64,000 nucleotides of DNA, from assembly GCA_029237695.1 (NCBI GenBank), contig CM055274.1, forward strand, positions 65,593,484 to 65,657,483. The letters are read 5' to 3'. This DNA is from Conchocele bisecta (taxonomy: Eukaryota > Mollusca > Bivalvia > Lucinida > Thyasiridae). Positions 23,996 to 37,120 of the stretch are shown one piece after another (the stretch's first letter is position 1; every line of letters begins with the position of its first letter). The notes beneath the pieces were generated by a model that made no database searches, was not told the DNA's origin, and saw nothing but the letters and a program-made list of their open reading frames with translations. A program made the translations under genes and the position numbers.

Positions 23996-25720
23996 TAAGC
24001 CATTTACCCGAGCATTAAGGTTTTGAACACAACAAGTCTGTGACCTTGACCCTGGGCTTAGCGGGGGCGGGACAAATGTGGATTTAGAGGACCATTGGAG
24101 CAATGCGTGTGTGAAATATGAAGCAGATCCGAGCAAGGAAACAGAAAGTATAAGCTATTTACCCGAGCGTTAAGGTCTCGGGACGGACGTACGTAATACG
24201 TACGTACGGACGCCGGTAACACTATATGCCCCTCTTACCATTCGGTGGCGGTGGCATAATAACAAGGCAACAGAAATTATAAGCCATTTACCCGAGCGTT
24301 AAGGTTTCAAATGCACCAAGTCTTGACCCTGGGCTTGGCGGGGGCGGGACAAATGTGGATTTGTCACAGAGCGGTAGAAGACCCCTGGAGCAATGCGTGT
24401 GTCAAATGTGAAGTAGATCCGAACAAGGAAACAGAAATTATAAGCCATTTATCCGAGCGTTAAGGTTTCAAACACACAAAGTATGTGACCTTCACCATGG
24501 AATTGGCGGGGGCGGGACGAATGTGGATTTGCCACAGGGCAGTAGAGAAGCATTGGAGAAATGCGTGTGTGAAATGTGAAGCAGATCCGAGGAAGGAAAC
24601 AGAAATTATAAGTAATTTACACGAGAGTTAAGGTTTCGAATGCACCAAGTCTGTGACCTTGACCCTGGGCTTAGCGGACGCGGGACGAATGTGGATTTGT
24701 CACAGGGTCGTAGAGGACCATTGTAGCAATGCATGTGTGAAATGTGAAGCAGATGCGAGCAAGGAAATAGAAATTATAAGGCATTTACCCGAACGTTTAG
24801 GTTTCAAACGCACCAAGTCTGTGACCTTGACCCTGGGCTTAGCGGGGGTGGGACGAATGTGGATTTGTCACAGGATGGTAGAGGACCCTTGGAGCACTGT
24901 GTGTATGAAAAGACAAGCAGATCCGAGCAAGGAAACAGAAATTATAATCCATTTACCTGAGCGTTAAGGTTTCAAACGCACCAAGTCTGTGACCTTGACA
25001 CTGGGCTTAGCGGGGGCGGGATGAATGTGGATTTGTCACAGGACGGTAGAGGACCCTTGGAGCACTGTGTGTGTGAAAAGACAAGCAGATCCGAGAAAGG
25101 AAATTATAAGCCATTTACCCGAGCGTTAAGGTTTCAAACGCACCAAGTCTGTGACCTTGACCCTGGGCTTAGCGGGGGCGGAACGAATGTGGAATTGTCA
25201 CAGGGCGGTAGAAGACCATTGGAGCAATGTGTGTGTGAAATGTGTAGCAGATCCGAGCAAGGAAACAGAAATTATAAGCCATTTACCTGAGCGTTAAGGT
25301 TTCAAACGCACCAAGGATGTGACCTTGACCCTGGGCTGAGCGGGGGCGGCACGAATGTGGATTCACAGGGTGGCAGAGGACCATTGGTGCAATGCGTGTG
25401 TGAAATGTGAAGCAGATCCGAGCAAGGAAACAGAAATTATAAGCCATTTACCCGAGCATTAAGGTTTCGAACGCACCAAGTCTGTGACCTTGACCCTGGG
25501 CTTAGCGGGGGCAGGATGAATGTGGATTCACAGGGTGGCAGAGGACCATTGGTGCAATGCGTGTGTGAAATGTGAAGCAGATCCGAGCAAGGGAACAGAA
25601 ATTATAAGCCATTTACCCGAGCGTTAAGGTTTCAGGGTACGTACGTACGTACGTACATACGTACGTACGGACGCTGGTAACACTATATGCCCCCTCACCA
25701 TTCGGTGGTGGGGGCATAAC
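23996..25720 (+). mobile_element. Core-repeat array with two 3' termini
   Basis: About nine units of the GTCTGTGACCTTGACCCTGG subfamily are present. A first terminus lies at 24209-24262 (GGTAACACTATATGCCCC and hairpin) and a second, after a GTAC/ACGG tract, at 25675-25720 (GGTAACACTATATGCCCC, then GGTGGTGGGGGCATAA). The inner terminus shows that two elements lie head to tail. The stretch 24263-24641 is nearly identical to 811-1189. Confidence 0.78.
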
Positions 25721-26944
25721 AAAGCATTACCCAAATACGTGCAGGTTTGGTCTCTTACGATCTTATTTATATGTCGTATGTTGGTGTGTAGACATGGACG
25801 ATGGTACGTTCTGATATAGTTATAGATTAGCATAGAATAATCAACCATGTTCATTTGAAACAAAGGAATATATTAATGCATGTAACATATTATATATTAT
25901 ATTACACATATGGTTGTGATATTATAATACACCGTTAAAGCACTTATAGTCTAGAGGAATAATGCCAATTTTTACCCTAACCCAAAATTCTGAGTTAAAG
26001 TTTTTTTCTTTGCTGATTATTGTTGGGGAGGGCATGTGGAATGAGATCCCGGGTGATGTGGAGTTGTCACCCTTGGGCGTTTTGTGGAATTCAAGATGGC
26101 CGCCATAGCTCTACCAAATCTAGGAATGTTCATATGCATGTGCAGAATATTTATTTAAATGGTGTTGGTATGATATGCTTTTATCTGTAATGCCAATTAA
26201 ATATATGGAAGATAAGATAGATACAGTGAACACATTTTAAGTCATTTTTAATTCAACATGGCCACCAATATGTTAATAACAATTTAAGGAATTAGAACAG
26301 TTTAATTTAATTTAAATGTAATGACGGGCTAAAATGATATTTTTCAGTGTTACTATCAAAACTGTAGAGAATGTGGTTGTCTGTCTATTTTAAACAGAAT
26401 TAGACAAACTGAAATGTCAAGATGGCTGCCATTCATATGTAAAAATGATAAGCGCTAAGTAAATTTACATTGGAGTATCCACCGGTATACTTTGACATTG
26501 TCAGATCGCAAAGACAATATATGAAATAGAACGAATAACTAGTTAAAGTTAAATCAAATTTTAATAATGGGAACAAATGTTTTCCCTACATTCTCAACCA
26601 ATGAAAACACTGCATTTTGATTTTTTCCAACCGAATTAATCACGTATTGTGACAGTTTTCCCCAATATTAAATGTAATCATCAATTATCACAATAACTGA
26701 ATCTCCATATTTGGAACGAGAGGCTCCGCCCACTGTAGCTTCGACGATCTGCGCAAGCACTGTCGAAGGAATTTAATGGACCCAGATTTGAGACAACCAT
26801 CCTTATCGCACCGCTGTAATTTGCCGATGTTGATACACAAAACTCTAATACATGTACCTTCCTTGAAACACGTCGAACGTTGACGAATGTTTCAGGGCAT
26901 TAACTTTTGACGTCCTTTAGACAAAATGTGACAGATTTAAATAA

Positions 26945-27754
26945 CGAGATGGCCGCGGCCCGCATGTCGAGCCCGCCGAGGCATTCGATGGTCTCAGAGT
27001 GTATTTATTTGAAGGTTGATGCCCAATAAGCATACAAAGTTTCAAGCAAATCTGACTGACGGTTACCAAGATAGTAGGTATGTGAAAACTTTAACGCAAA
27101 TTTTGACAGAAACTTTAACGCAAACTTCTAAGTCATTTGACCTTGATATAGGGGCACAAGGGCCGCATGAGTGGGACACATAATGAATATATGGATGATG
27201 ACTAATAAGCATATGAAGTTTCAAGTCAATGTGACTTAGGACTGCAGAGATATAAGGTATTTAAAAACTTTAAAGCAGATTTCGGAACGCAAACTTCTAA
27301 GTCATTTGACCTTGACCTTGGGTACAGGGGCCACATGAGTGGGATACAGCATGAATATATGGATGATGACTAATAAGTATATGAAGTTTCAAGTCAATGT
27401 GACTTAGGACTGCACAGATATAAGGTATTTAAAAACTTTAACGCAGATTTCGGACGGACGGACGGACGTTCTTTCAGTACTATACTTATGTGGCTTATCA
27501 CATGTTAAATATTAGCCACATAAAACGATTTTTAGCCACATAAAAGGATTTTTTAGGTGGCTAATTGTAACCAACCCTATCCTTTACCAAGTCCATAACC
27601 CTGTGGGGCTAGCCACATAAGTACCCTAATGTGTGCTCGGACGGACGGACGCACGGACGGACGGACGACGACGACGGAGCCGCACGCACGGACGCACGGA
27701 CACCCGGACGTCATTGTGATCACTATGTCTCGCTTTCCGCAAGCGGGCTCGACA
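26945..27754 (+). mobile_element. Nested Helentron-like element, GATGGCCGCGGCC 5' end
   Basis: It begins CGAGATGGCCGCGGCCCGCA and has two units with TAAGTCATTTGACCTTGA and GAAGTTTCAAGTCAATGTGA. An ACGG tract follows, split by an insert whose ends are inverted (ACTTATGTGGC near 27485, GCCACATAAGTA near 27611). It ends with the hairpin TCTCGCTTTCCGC/AAGCGGGCTCGACA at about 27726-27754. The same 3' hairpin type occurs at 53437-53466. Confidence 0.65.
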
Positions 27755-28768
27755 AAAATATGTAGATTACGGCGATGGCGTTCAGTGTTAAACATATTTG
27801 TCATCTCAAGTGTCGAGATTGTAATGACAGATTGTACCTAAACGCATGTGTGTTGTTTTGTGAAAATATTTACAGAGACTGTGATATTAATTTTCCGTAA
27901 ATAACATCGAAAGTTGACGAAATTTTCATAGCCAATGTGGAATAACAATTCATCAACTTTTGACATCATTCATTGAAAACATTGTACAGTTTGTAAATAT
28001 TGTTCGTGCAATAACGCACATACATTTAGGTACATAATCGCATGGCTTGTCTCAAATGTCGTATGTCGTCCAGGCACCCGGCCAATGTGTGCACGCACCA
28101 CTGTTCTGGCAGCCAATCAAATGGTACTAAAGAAACCTGTGTTTACAAACACGTGAATGGGCGGGCAAAGAAATAAGTATGTTATACTTCACATATTGAA
28201 TTGTTAGTAAACTAATATATTAAAGAATCAATATATGAACTATTACTATTATGTGTAGACTCAGCTCAGCCTGTGAACTGATCCATGCTGAGCAGTGCCT
28301 GCACTGTTTGTCATTCAGTCTATGGATCGATATTCCTTCTGCAAGCTAACAGCATTGATCGATATCATGTTGTATGCTGACAGGTGTTATCAGTCATATA
28401 CTACATATACGGTAGTTGTTAGAATGTTTATGCTTGAAACCGAAATATGTAGTATTTGCTGTATCCCATGAATAGACTGGACTGAATCAAGTTCAACTTG
28501 GCTTGTCATATTTGCCAAAAGGCATACAGAGTGAATATTGTGTAATAATCATTCACAATTATCTCTCGCGCTTTCTTTTGTTAGTTCACTGAAATAATTT
28601 TCAGAGAACTGGCAGGAAACAATTGAATGCATGGCAGGCACGCACGTGAACAACCGCATTTCTTTGACAAACATGGTCTGACACACAGGACCATCAGATC
28701 AGCTTTAGGATGTCCATGGGTGCTACTGGTGTACCATCCGGTATCGTGATAGGATTCCAGGGATCATC

Positions 28769-30290
28769 TTAATGTGTCCAACCAAAGTCGGCAGGATCAA
28801 TATGTGAAGGGTCTGCATCCAGTGAGCGCTGCCATATACACACTTGCAAGTGTGCACGCTTGACGTTTTCGGAATATCCTGCATTACCGGTAGTTGGTGG
28901 CAGATTTAAGTTTCGGTTCTGATGCCATGCTTCGCCCCACTTATTGAGGACCACATCATTTTACGAGCCTCTGTGGTAGAACTGCACTGTGGAAGCCCAC
29001 AGCAGTCGAGAATGAACGGCGTTACCTCTTACCTCCATAAGAATATGGTCAATATTCACTCTGACCATTCCGAGGTTTGCCAGCATGTATTTTCCACTGC
29101 GTAACCCCTTTATTGTTGATATTTTTCCGATCCCAATGAAACAGGCAACTGTGTCACACCATGTTAGCCCATGAATACTGAGAAGATGTGGAACAATGTC
29201 ATGATGCATACGTTTCATTAATGGCAATTACGTCGCATCCTTTGGCCGGTGCTACCATCATGACATGACCAAACAAGTCACCATAATGATAGAAATGGAA
29301 AAGCAGAATGAATATGTCCGTGTCGTCAGCAAAAATGAGTGACTATCTGGCACCGATGTAAGAAGATTGTTGTACAATCAGTGTATCTCTTCATGTGTTG
29401 ATCTCATGTCGTGTCTCTGTGAGATTGTTGATTTCAATCGGTACAGGGTCTTGGCGGCCACTGGCCAGTCATCGCCAACTTGGGAGTAGTGTTGATGTAT
29501 GTGTCTGGGTTTTTCCGGATATCATTAAATATCAGCTCAATCAGTTAGGCGTTATTCTTTGTGACTGTCAAAACCACTTTCTGTGGTGGCAAACGAGTTG
29601 ATGGCCTAATATTAAATATTCGACATGCCCCTTTTTCTCGACCCACTTGTGTAGGGTCCTTGTACTGCTTTCCCCATACCTATCTAACACAAGATATACG
29701 TCTGATTGTTTCAAGTGCGGAATATTTGTGTGTAGTCCTGAATGGTCCCTGATGAAGGCCACGGTATCACCCATAATAGTGCGCAGCCATCTAGATAAAT
29801 GGCATACACATTAGCTGTTGCTTCAGATTGAGAACAGGTGAAATGCAAGAACACTTGCATAGCCCGACGATGAAAATCAGAGTAATTCTTCATCAAAAAG
29901 TGGCCTTTCAATTCCTTCACAAGCTGTGAACATGTCATGCCATCGCCAGAATTGTCCACATAATCCTGGTAGAGCTCGTTGGTGTTCCAGATGCGACCTC
30001 TATTACTAGAAAGGACAGTTATTACATGTTAAAGACCTCCGTCAGAGACATCATAGGTACCTGGGTTTTCGTCATAAACCATTGATTTATTCTAAATAGA
30101 CCGGGTCATACAATCCCTGTGGCACAATGCATCCGCTGCATACAGATCACTTACTGCTACTTCAATTCGCACTTCAACTTCATCTGCCCATCCATCACCA
30201 CGAGCATCACATTTCTCCAGGAGAGTTTCCATATATGGCTTATGATCCCGGAACACGCTTTGCTGGGACGGTTGTGGAATCACCATGCAT
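28769..30290 (-). pseudogene. Decayed gene of the same cysteine-rich family
   Basis: On the minus strand, from high to low coordinate: 30286-30092 has VEVRIEVAVSDLYAADALCH with RDC, an N-terminal motif of the family. At 29959-29711 is MTCSQLVKELKGHFL. At 29774-29568 is SDVYLVLDRYGESSTRTLHK. At 29227-28961 is HLLSIHGLTWCDTVACFIGI followed by GK. At 28954-28769 is SENVKRAHLQVCIWQRSL then a DFGW motif. The order fits the N-terminal and C-terminal thirds of the family; the middle third (NIDHN, GLHLEM) is absent. Frames change between blocks, so it is a pseudogene. Family assignment is from memory. It lies centrally in the TIR element 25947-31171 with the same orientation as the gene in 12341-15669. 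Confidence 0.62.
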
Positions 30291-31559
30291 TAGTTTGGAA
30301 ATATTGTTTTTTTAAGTATACCGCGAAACACAGTTTCTATGAAAGGAAATTTGTAAATTCTCATCTGCGTCCAGCTGTAATTCCAATTATTCATGGAATC
30401 TGTCTCCGTATATCTTGCTAGCCTTTATTATGGAATGTATTAGTGGAGCACGGGTCACTTTGTTGACATTCTTCGCCATACGGAAACTTAAATATACATC
30501 CTTCAGACATGTTTAAATTCACATAGTGTAGTTCCTGAAGCTGTAGTTCAACGTCAGTGTATGTGGAAGGAGATATGTTAAATGTATCATGAGACATAAT
30601 TCAGGTGGCCATCTTGAATGTCTAAATGTGCTGGAATATGTTACACAGGTCATGCTTCTGTACATCAGTTAGATTATTTCGATCATGAAATATAAACCGT
30701 GTGAAGCAATAAATTGAGTCACAGGAAAACGTGATGGTTTTATTATATATGGCAGCCATCTTGGATTGTTAAAGGTATGTTTCTGTTTAAGGGACACAAC
30801 ATCAGGCTTACAAAGTATTTAGATATGCAAATGAAAAGTTTTATCAATTCATATGCCATTTTGTCTAGTATATATCGATGATAAACAATTTTGCGCAATT
30901 TAAATATGCTTGAATTTTAAATGCACAGCAATGCCATTATATACATGCACACATAAAAGTTAAATATTATTTAACACTTAATTTCCATTTTCTGTAAACT
31001 AATATGTGATTTTATTGATATATGGCGGCCATCTTGGATTTCTCAAAATGCCCAAGGGTGAGAACTCCACATCACCCGGGATATTATTACACATGCCCTA
31101 ACCAACAATAATCAGCAAAGAAAAAAACTTTAACCGAGAATTTTGGGTCAGCACCCGATTCCTCCAGACTATTATACACATACCATATAAGGTACATTAT
31201 ATGACTACAGCATTTATGATTAAAGTGTATGGTATTCCCCAGAAACAGCGCCCTTCATAACTGCGATACATATACATACATATGCATTCAAGATAGACTA
31301 CTTTATGACCGCATACTAAATTTATATAATTTTTATTATTTCTATATACCAAACAATCTCATGAATGACCTGAACAAATCTTCCATCATGAACTCACAAC
31401 ATATTGATCTCGATTGTATGATAGTTGAATATCCATATATATGTGACTCACAAATACTGAATCATTCAATCCATCCTATTTACATAGTCCATGCCTACCT
31501 GTATATTACTACTCGATATTATAGGTCATCCAAATGCGATTGTATTGTTAACTAGATTG

Positions 31560-32995
31560 GTCAGTAAGCGAGGCTTACGGAATACCCCCCGCGTGGGCCC
31601 AGGTACCCCTAAAATATGTAAAAATTTCCAAGTGTGTGGGCTTGTGACATTGACTCTGGGCTTAGCGGGAGCGGCATGAATGTGAATGTGAAGTTATAAC
31701 CGATTTCTCTGATGTTAAGTTTTGTAAAGAGACTAAGTATGTGACCTTGACCTCGAGATCAGCGGGAATTTGTCACAGCATGATAGTAGAGCCTTAGAGG
31801 AATGCATGCATGAAATATTAAGAATTTTCGATGAAAGAAATAGAAGTTATAACATATTTCTCTGATGTTAAGTTTTGTAAAGAGACTAAGTATGTGAATT
31901 TGACCTTGGGATCAGCGGGGGTTAGACGGTCGTAGATTTGTCACAGCATGATAGTACAACCTTAGAGGAATGCACAAGTGAAATATTAAGAATTTTCAAT
32001 AAAGGAAATAGAAGTTATAACTTATTTCTCTGATGTTAAGTTTTGTAAAGAGACTAAGTATTTGACCTTGGGATCAGCGGGGGTTGGACGGTCGTGGATT
32101 TGGCACAGCATGGTAGTAGAGCCTTAGGGGAATGTATGTGTGAAATATTAAGCATTTTAGATGAAGGAAATAGAAGTTATAACAATATTTCTCTGATGTT
32201 AAGTTTTGTAAAGAAACTAAGTATTTGACCTTGACCTTGGGATCAGCGGGGGTTGGACGGTTGTGGATTTGGCACAGCATGGTAGTAGAGCCTTACAGGA
32301 ATGCATGTGTAAAATATTAAGCATTTTAGATGAAGGAAATAGAAGTTATAACAATATTTCTCTGATGTTAAGTTTTGTAAAGAGACATAAGTATTTGACC
32401 TTCACCTTGGGATCAGCGGGGGTTGGACAGTCATGGATTTGGCACAGCATGGTAGTAGAGCCTTACAGGAATGCATGTGTGAAATATTAAGCATTTTAGA
32501 TGAAGGAAATAGAAGTTATAACAATATTTCTCTGATGTTAAGTTTTGTAAAGGGACTAAGTATTTGACCTTCACCTTGGGATCAGTGGGGTTGGACGGTC
32601 GTGGATTTGGCACAGCATGGTAGTAGAGCCTTACAGGAATGCATGTGTGAAATATTAAGCATTTTAGATGAAGGAAATAGAAGTTATAACAATATTTCTC
32701 TGATGTTAAGTTTTGTAAAGAGACTAAGTATTTGACCTTCACCTTGGGATCAGTGGGGATGGACGGTCGTGGATTTGGCACAGCATGGTAGTAGAGCCTT
32801 ACAGGAATGCATGTGTGAAATATTAAGCATTTTAGATGAAGGAAATAGAAGTTAGAACAATATTTCTCTAATGTTAAGTTTTGTAAAGAGACTAAGTATT
32901 TGACCTTCACCTTGGGATCAGCGGGGGTTGGACGGTCGTGGATTTTGCACAGCATGGTAGTAGAGCCTTACAGGAATGCATGTGTGAAATATTAA
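31560..32995 (+). repeat. Core-repeat array, GATCAGCGGGGGTTGGACG subfamily
   Basis: About eight units of 160-170 bp contain CTAAGTATTTGACCTTCACC, GCACAGCATGGTAGTAGAGC and ATTTCTCTGATGTTAAGTTT. The downstream units are more alike than the first ones. The array is cut at 32995 by the insertion 32996-35095. It finishes at 35096-35160 with an ACGC microsatellite at 35158-35210. The 174-residue minus-strand frame is repeat translation. Confidence 0.82.
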
Positions 32996-35095
32996 CAGGC
33001 TCTCTGGTGACCTTTTGTGAAAAAGTAGGACAAAAAGTAGGATTTTTTTCGCAAAAAGTAGGAAAAAAGTAGGAAAAAGTAGGAATTTATGATAAAAAAG
33101 TAGGAACATTTGTTCATATTTTCTTACCTTTGACTTTTACTTTGAACATTTCTTGTACTCACGGTTACGCGGAACATGGTGTTTCAGTGATGTCTTCTTG
33201 TTGTGGCCTTGTGTCTTCAACATTACGGATGCTGCCAGTCTGAATTTTTTTTATTCTTTGAACTAACATTTTACAGCAATATGGACACCAACTAAGAGCA
33301 TGCCTTTTATGGTTTTCAATCAGCATATCAGCATGTATGAGCAGGCGCGGATACAGAAATAATTGCAGGGGGGTGGGGTCTGTAATTAAAATTTGGCGTA
33401 CCGGATTCTGCGTGCGCGAAATCGTAAAGTCGGGGGGGGGGGGGGGTCTGGGTCCTCCCCCAGGAAATTTTTTAAATGCCAGATCGCCGCAGATGTGATT
33501 TCCTGCCACCTAGGCCACGAAAAGTCATCCAACTATTCGAGTATTGTAGATTTTCTTCTTTTTTTTCTTTTTTTTGCCGGGAGCAGGGGGGGTCCGGACC
33601 CCCTGGACACACCCCCCCCCCCCCTGTATCCGCGCCTGATGAAGTCTGACCTCAGTGTACACTGTTTGGCATGCCATTACACGGCGCTAAGATATGGGTC
33701 TGGCAAGCAGTGTTGAGTCTGATCAAACTACACATGTGTATGCTCAGCTGGATGGAAAAGTTATAAGGTCCATTTTCTCAGCTGATGGTCCAATTTACTT
33801 AATATACTAATGTGTAGCCTATGAAGACTAGACATCTATCAATGTGCTGTGTATTTAAAGGACAAAATACATTTCCCATAGACTATCATGTATTTTCATA
33901 TTTTGTTTTTAATTTATACCAAGGGGACTGTGCAAGGTAGCTTCAGAAATGTAGTTGCAACTGCTGAATAATTTGAGCTATCTCGTCTTGTTCGACTCAT
34001 CCATTCATGAGAAGTGCCAGTCCCTAAACATGGATTTTCAATCGATGTCAATGGCGATGTCATATGAAAAGTGACGCAAAATGCCAACATCAAGTTCAAA
34101 CATGTGCATATTATAAACTATTTCAGAAAACTTCAATGTAAAAAAGTATTTTAAATTGCATAAATTTATTGCCCATTTAACTTGGTTGTTTAATTCAAAT
34201 CAATTTAGTATTGAAACAGCAGCAGTTTGAAATACATGCACGTCTATTTGAAATATAATTTGTTCCTCAATATACTGAATCAAAATTCCCAATGCAAAAC
34301 TCATATAAACATCACAGTGTTTACCTTTTACACACAGATTTTAATTCCTAATTAGAAAGTATACAATTCAATATACAATATTATGTATTAGCATTAAACA
34401 TTAAACATGTACAATGTTTTTCGCCATAAACATAAATAGTCAAAGAGTGAAATCGTATAAAGATGTATCAAAATAGTATAACCATTGTCTGAAGTTGGCA
34501 GTGTCGAGCGTTATAAGTAGCCTGCGACGGCATGCGTCACTGTATTTGTACAGAATGTGTGCAAGTGACGTCGTAGGTTGGCAGAAGTCCCAGAGCAGGT
34601 GCGAAGGAGCTTTCTCACTATCCTAATCTGGTGCCTGATGCTGTGGCACATAGGGAAAATGCCATCCCCTTTCACTCATCATTTATGAGAAGCAGGGGCT
34701 ACTGCAGCACAATTGTTTGGATCAGTTAATCTGGCACATAAATGTTCAAAGAAAAGGCTGTACCTGGGGGTAAAATCACTTAGCAAGAGTATATTACAAC
34801 ACTCACCTGAGAATACTGTATGCTGTTCCGAACTGGCAGGCATCTTGAGGTATCACAAACATCAAGGCCACAAGAAGAAGACACCCGAGAGCACTCTATA
34901 TAACATGCAGCTTTTTTCTGTAAATAAATCTCATAACAGATCAGAACAGCATAGTTTTTAATTTTTGTTTAGCTTTTCAAATGAAAAAGTAGGAAAAAGT
35001 AGGAATTTTGGGAATTTTGATGAAATAGTAGGAAAAAGTAGGAATAAAAAAAAAGTAGGAAAAAGTAGGAAAAAGTAGGAACGCTTGAAAGCCTG
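32996..35095 (-). mobile_element. 2.1 kb insertion with CAGGC ends and 6 bp duplication
   Basis: The array unit is interrupted at TATTAA, which is duplicated (32990-32995 and 35096-35101). The ends are CAGGCTCTC and the complement CAGGCTTTC. Just inside each end are runs of AAAAAGTAGGA in the same orientation (33020-33105 and 34980-35080). On the minus strand 33345-33165 encodes LIENHKRHALSWCPYCCKML, a possible Cys/His motif, followed by a stop. No transposase was recognised. A further element is nested inside. Confidence 0.72.
33342..33638. mobile_element. 297 bp nested MITE, CAGGCGCGGATACAG ends
   Basis: Perfect 15 bp terminal inverted repeats (33342-33356 / 33624-33638) enclose poly-G and poly-C tracts near 33433 and 33612. 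The terminal sequence resembles CAGGGGCGGATCCAG-type hAT MITEs. An 8 bp target duplication is not clear. Confidence 0.8.
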
Positions 35096-35215
35096 TATTA
35101 AGCATTTTAGATGAAGGAAATAGAAGTTATAACAATATTTCTCTGATGTTAAGTTTACGGACGCACGAACGCATGGACACACACACGCACGCACGCACGC
35201 ACGCACGCATGGATG

Positions 35216-36280
35216 TGCAGTGTTTCCAAGTTGTTGGTATTTCATGATCATGCTATTGTCGTCAATATTATGACTTTGTTATAATAATAAATGTGTCGAT
35301 AAAGACTTTTCAAGTAAAAATGGTGGGAATATAACGTATGCAAACGCAGTAGTATTGATATTCCCATATCAGTGGCCATTAGCATAATACTTAAATACAA
35401 ATACAATGACGTGTTTTTTTTTCATTTCCAAAAAGCTAAGCATACTTCTTTGCTATGAAAAAAAACGCTGCTTTCATTATGTGGGAAGTGAATAATGGTA
35501 GTTGTTACGTAGCCAATCAAGTTCAGAATTCGTCAACTTCCATTTGATATGTCAATCGCTGTGCCTACCGTGTACCGCATTAATAAACTGATTATCGTTG
35601 TTCATATATAGATATTAAGTTTCGTTATAATGGAAAATGACACAATATCCGCATGGAATGTACCGGTATCTGATGGTTTTGATGTATGCAACAGGCCCGT
35701 AACCAGACTTTTTGAAGCAGGGAGTCTTTTCGATTGCTTGAATGGCCCGAGGCAGCTGGTCAGGGGCACATAATACGACTGCTTGCATCAATATTATAAA
35801 ATGACTACGTATTGACAATAATTCTTATTTTAGTGCATCAAACAGTGGACATCAAGGCAGGACAAGGGAGGTGGGGAGGGGGATCGTCCGACCGCACCGA
35901 TCCCCTGGTCGCAATAATAAAATGCAACATTGATGTTCATGGTCAGGTTAATAAAATAATGATATATTTCCAAACGGTTTAATGGCTTTAACCGGACTAA
36001 CAACAGCTCATTTCATCTGCATGGATGAGGGCGGGTAACTGAATATTTGCATACAATTTCTATTCAGCCCTGATATTAGACAAACCGGATCTACTGTCAG
36101 GTCTTCACCTCATTATAGTAAATTAACCCCCCCACCTCCACCCCTCACCATAAACGTAGTAAGGGATATCGCGCTCCCCGGCAACAAGTAACCCCATCGT
36201 TAAATATTACAATTCACACTGAAACATCGATTTTAGGGTGTAGCATATGCTATGTCTACCATACTTAATATAGACGTATC
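35216..36280. other. Intron DNA with one retroposon fragment
   Basis: Mostly unassigned AT-rich sequence. Positions 36057-36200 (TATTCAGCCCTGATATTAGA) match the 3' portion of the retroposon family of 43802-44274. A CAGGCCCGTAACCAG word at 35691 looks like a hAT end, but no partner was found. Confidence 0.45.
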
Positions 36281-36815
36281 ATAATTGTATCCATGTTGGC
36301 GGCCATCTTTGATTTACCTTTGTTTGTGGCGAAAGATCATTCGGTACAGTTTGGAACACAAGTTTCGCATTTGTAAAATATTACAAATATGATCTCCAAT
36401 TATATTCTATTTCTTTACTATTTTGTCGACCAACAGTGCCCAAGAGCTTAAACGATACTTAGCGGCCATCTTGAATATCTAAACATGGTCAAATAATAAG
36501 TATATTACATGGACTCATTCATTTTTTTAAAGAGCACATGCAGTAAAAAAAATGCAAACAACTGAATTATAAAAGTTCATGAAAGTGAGGCTATTTATTT
36601 TTGTTATTCCACACACATTTACTGCATGTCTGGCTGAATATTTGGCGGCCATCTTGTATCTATATGAATTTGTCAGTGGTGAATTGTTTTTATAAGATAC
36701 CTAAACGCACTTCTATGTATGTAAACGCATAGTGTAAGTGCCGAACGCCATATAATAATCAAGCCGGAATATATTTAAGACAAAATGTTGATACCTGCGG
36801 CCATCTTGAAAATCG
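36281..36815. repeat. Cluster of GCGGCCATCTTGNAT words upstream of ILK exon donor side
   Basis: Four copies (about 36299, 36462, 36644, 36798) in the same orientation, spaced 155-185 bp apart, as at the right end of the gene-bearing TIR elements. The expected terminal repeat between 36.8 and 37.1 kb was not identified. Confidence 0.45.
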
Positions 36816-37120
36816 CAAAATAGACAACGATTTGAACCACCATAAAACCGAATTGTTTCATATATGTCCTAAAGAAGAATACTCAACAATTTAAACAACT
36901 TTATCTGATATTTCAAGCATGATATGCACGTACATGTCCATCTAGTGATATACGATATGTTTTTGAACTCGTTTGACCTCATATGTTCAGGAAAGTATGA
37001 TGTATCAATCTAGCATAGTCGTTGCTTTTGCTCTCTTGGGTTCAACAGAAGTCCTTTTTAAGCCACTTCTGTTCAAAGTGCCCCTCGAATATAAAACTAG
37101 TATCTTCTAATTGTACTTAC

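Larger units (their letters stand above)
25947..31171 (-). mobile_element. 5.2 kb TIR element (150-160 bp inverted ends) carrying a gene remnant
   Basis: The left end 25947-26106 and the complement of 31022-31171 align for their full length with few differences. Shared words are TAGTCTRGAGGAAT, ACCCAAAATTCT, GTTAAAGTTTTTTTCTTTGC, TGATTATTGTTGG, TCCCGGGTGATGTGGAGTT and AAGATGGCCGCC. TTA flanks both ends (25944-25946, 31172-31174); a 3 bp TWA duplication is usual for PIF/Harbinger, but no such transposase was seen. Three AAGATGGCNGCC words lie near the left end (about 26092, 26253, 26418) and three complementary ones near the right (30605, 30751, 31025). Inside are a decayed family gene (28769-30290) and a nested Helentron-like element. 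Confidence 0.85.

Noticed and set aside
32431..32955. 174-residue minus-strand open frame
   Set aside because: The peptide repeats with the core-repeat unit (about 56 residues) and similar frames occur in every such array; no gene evidence.
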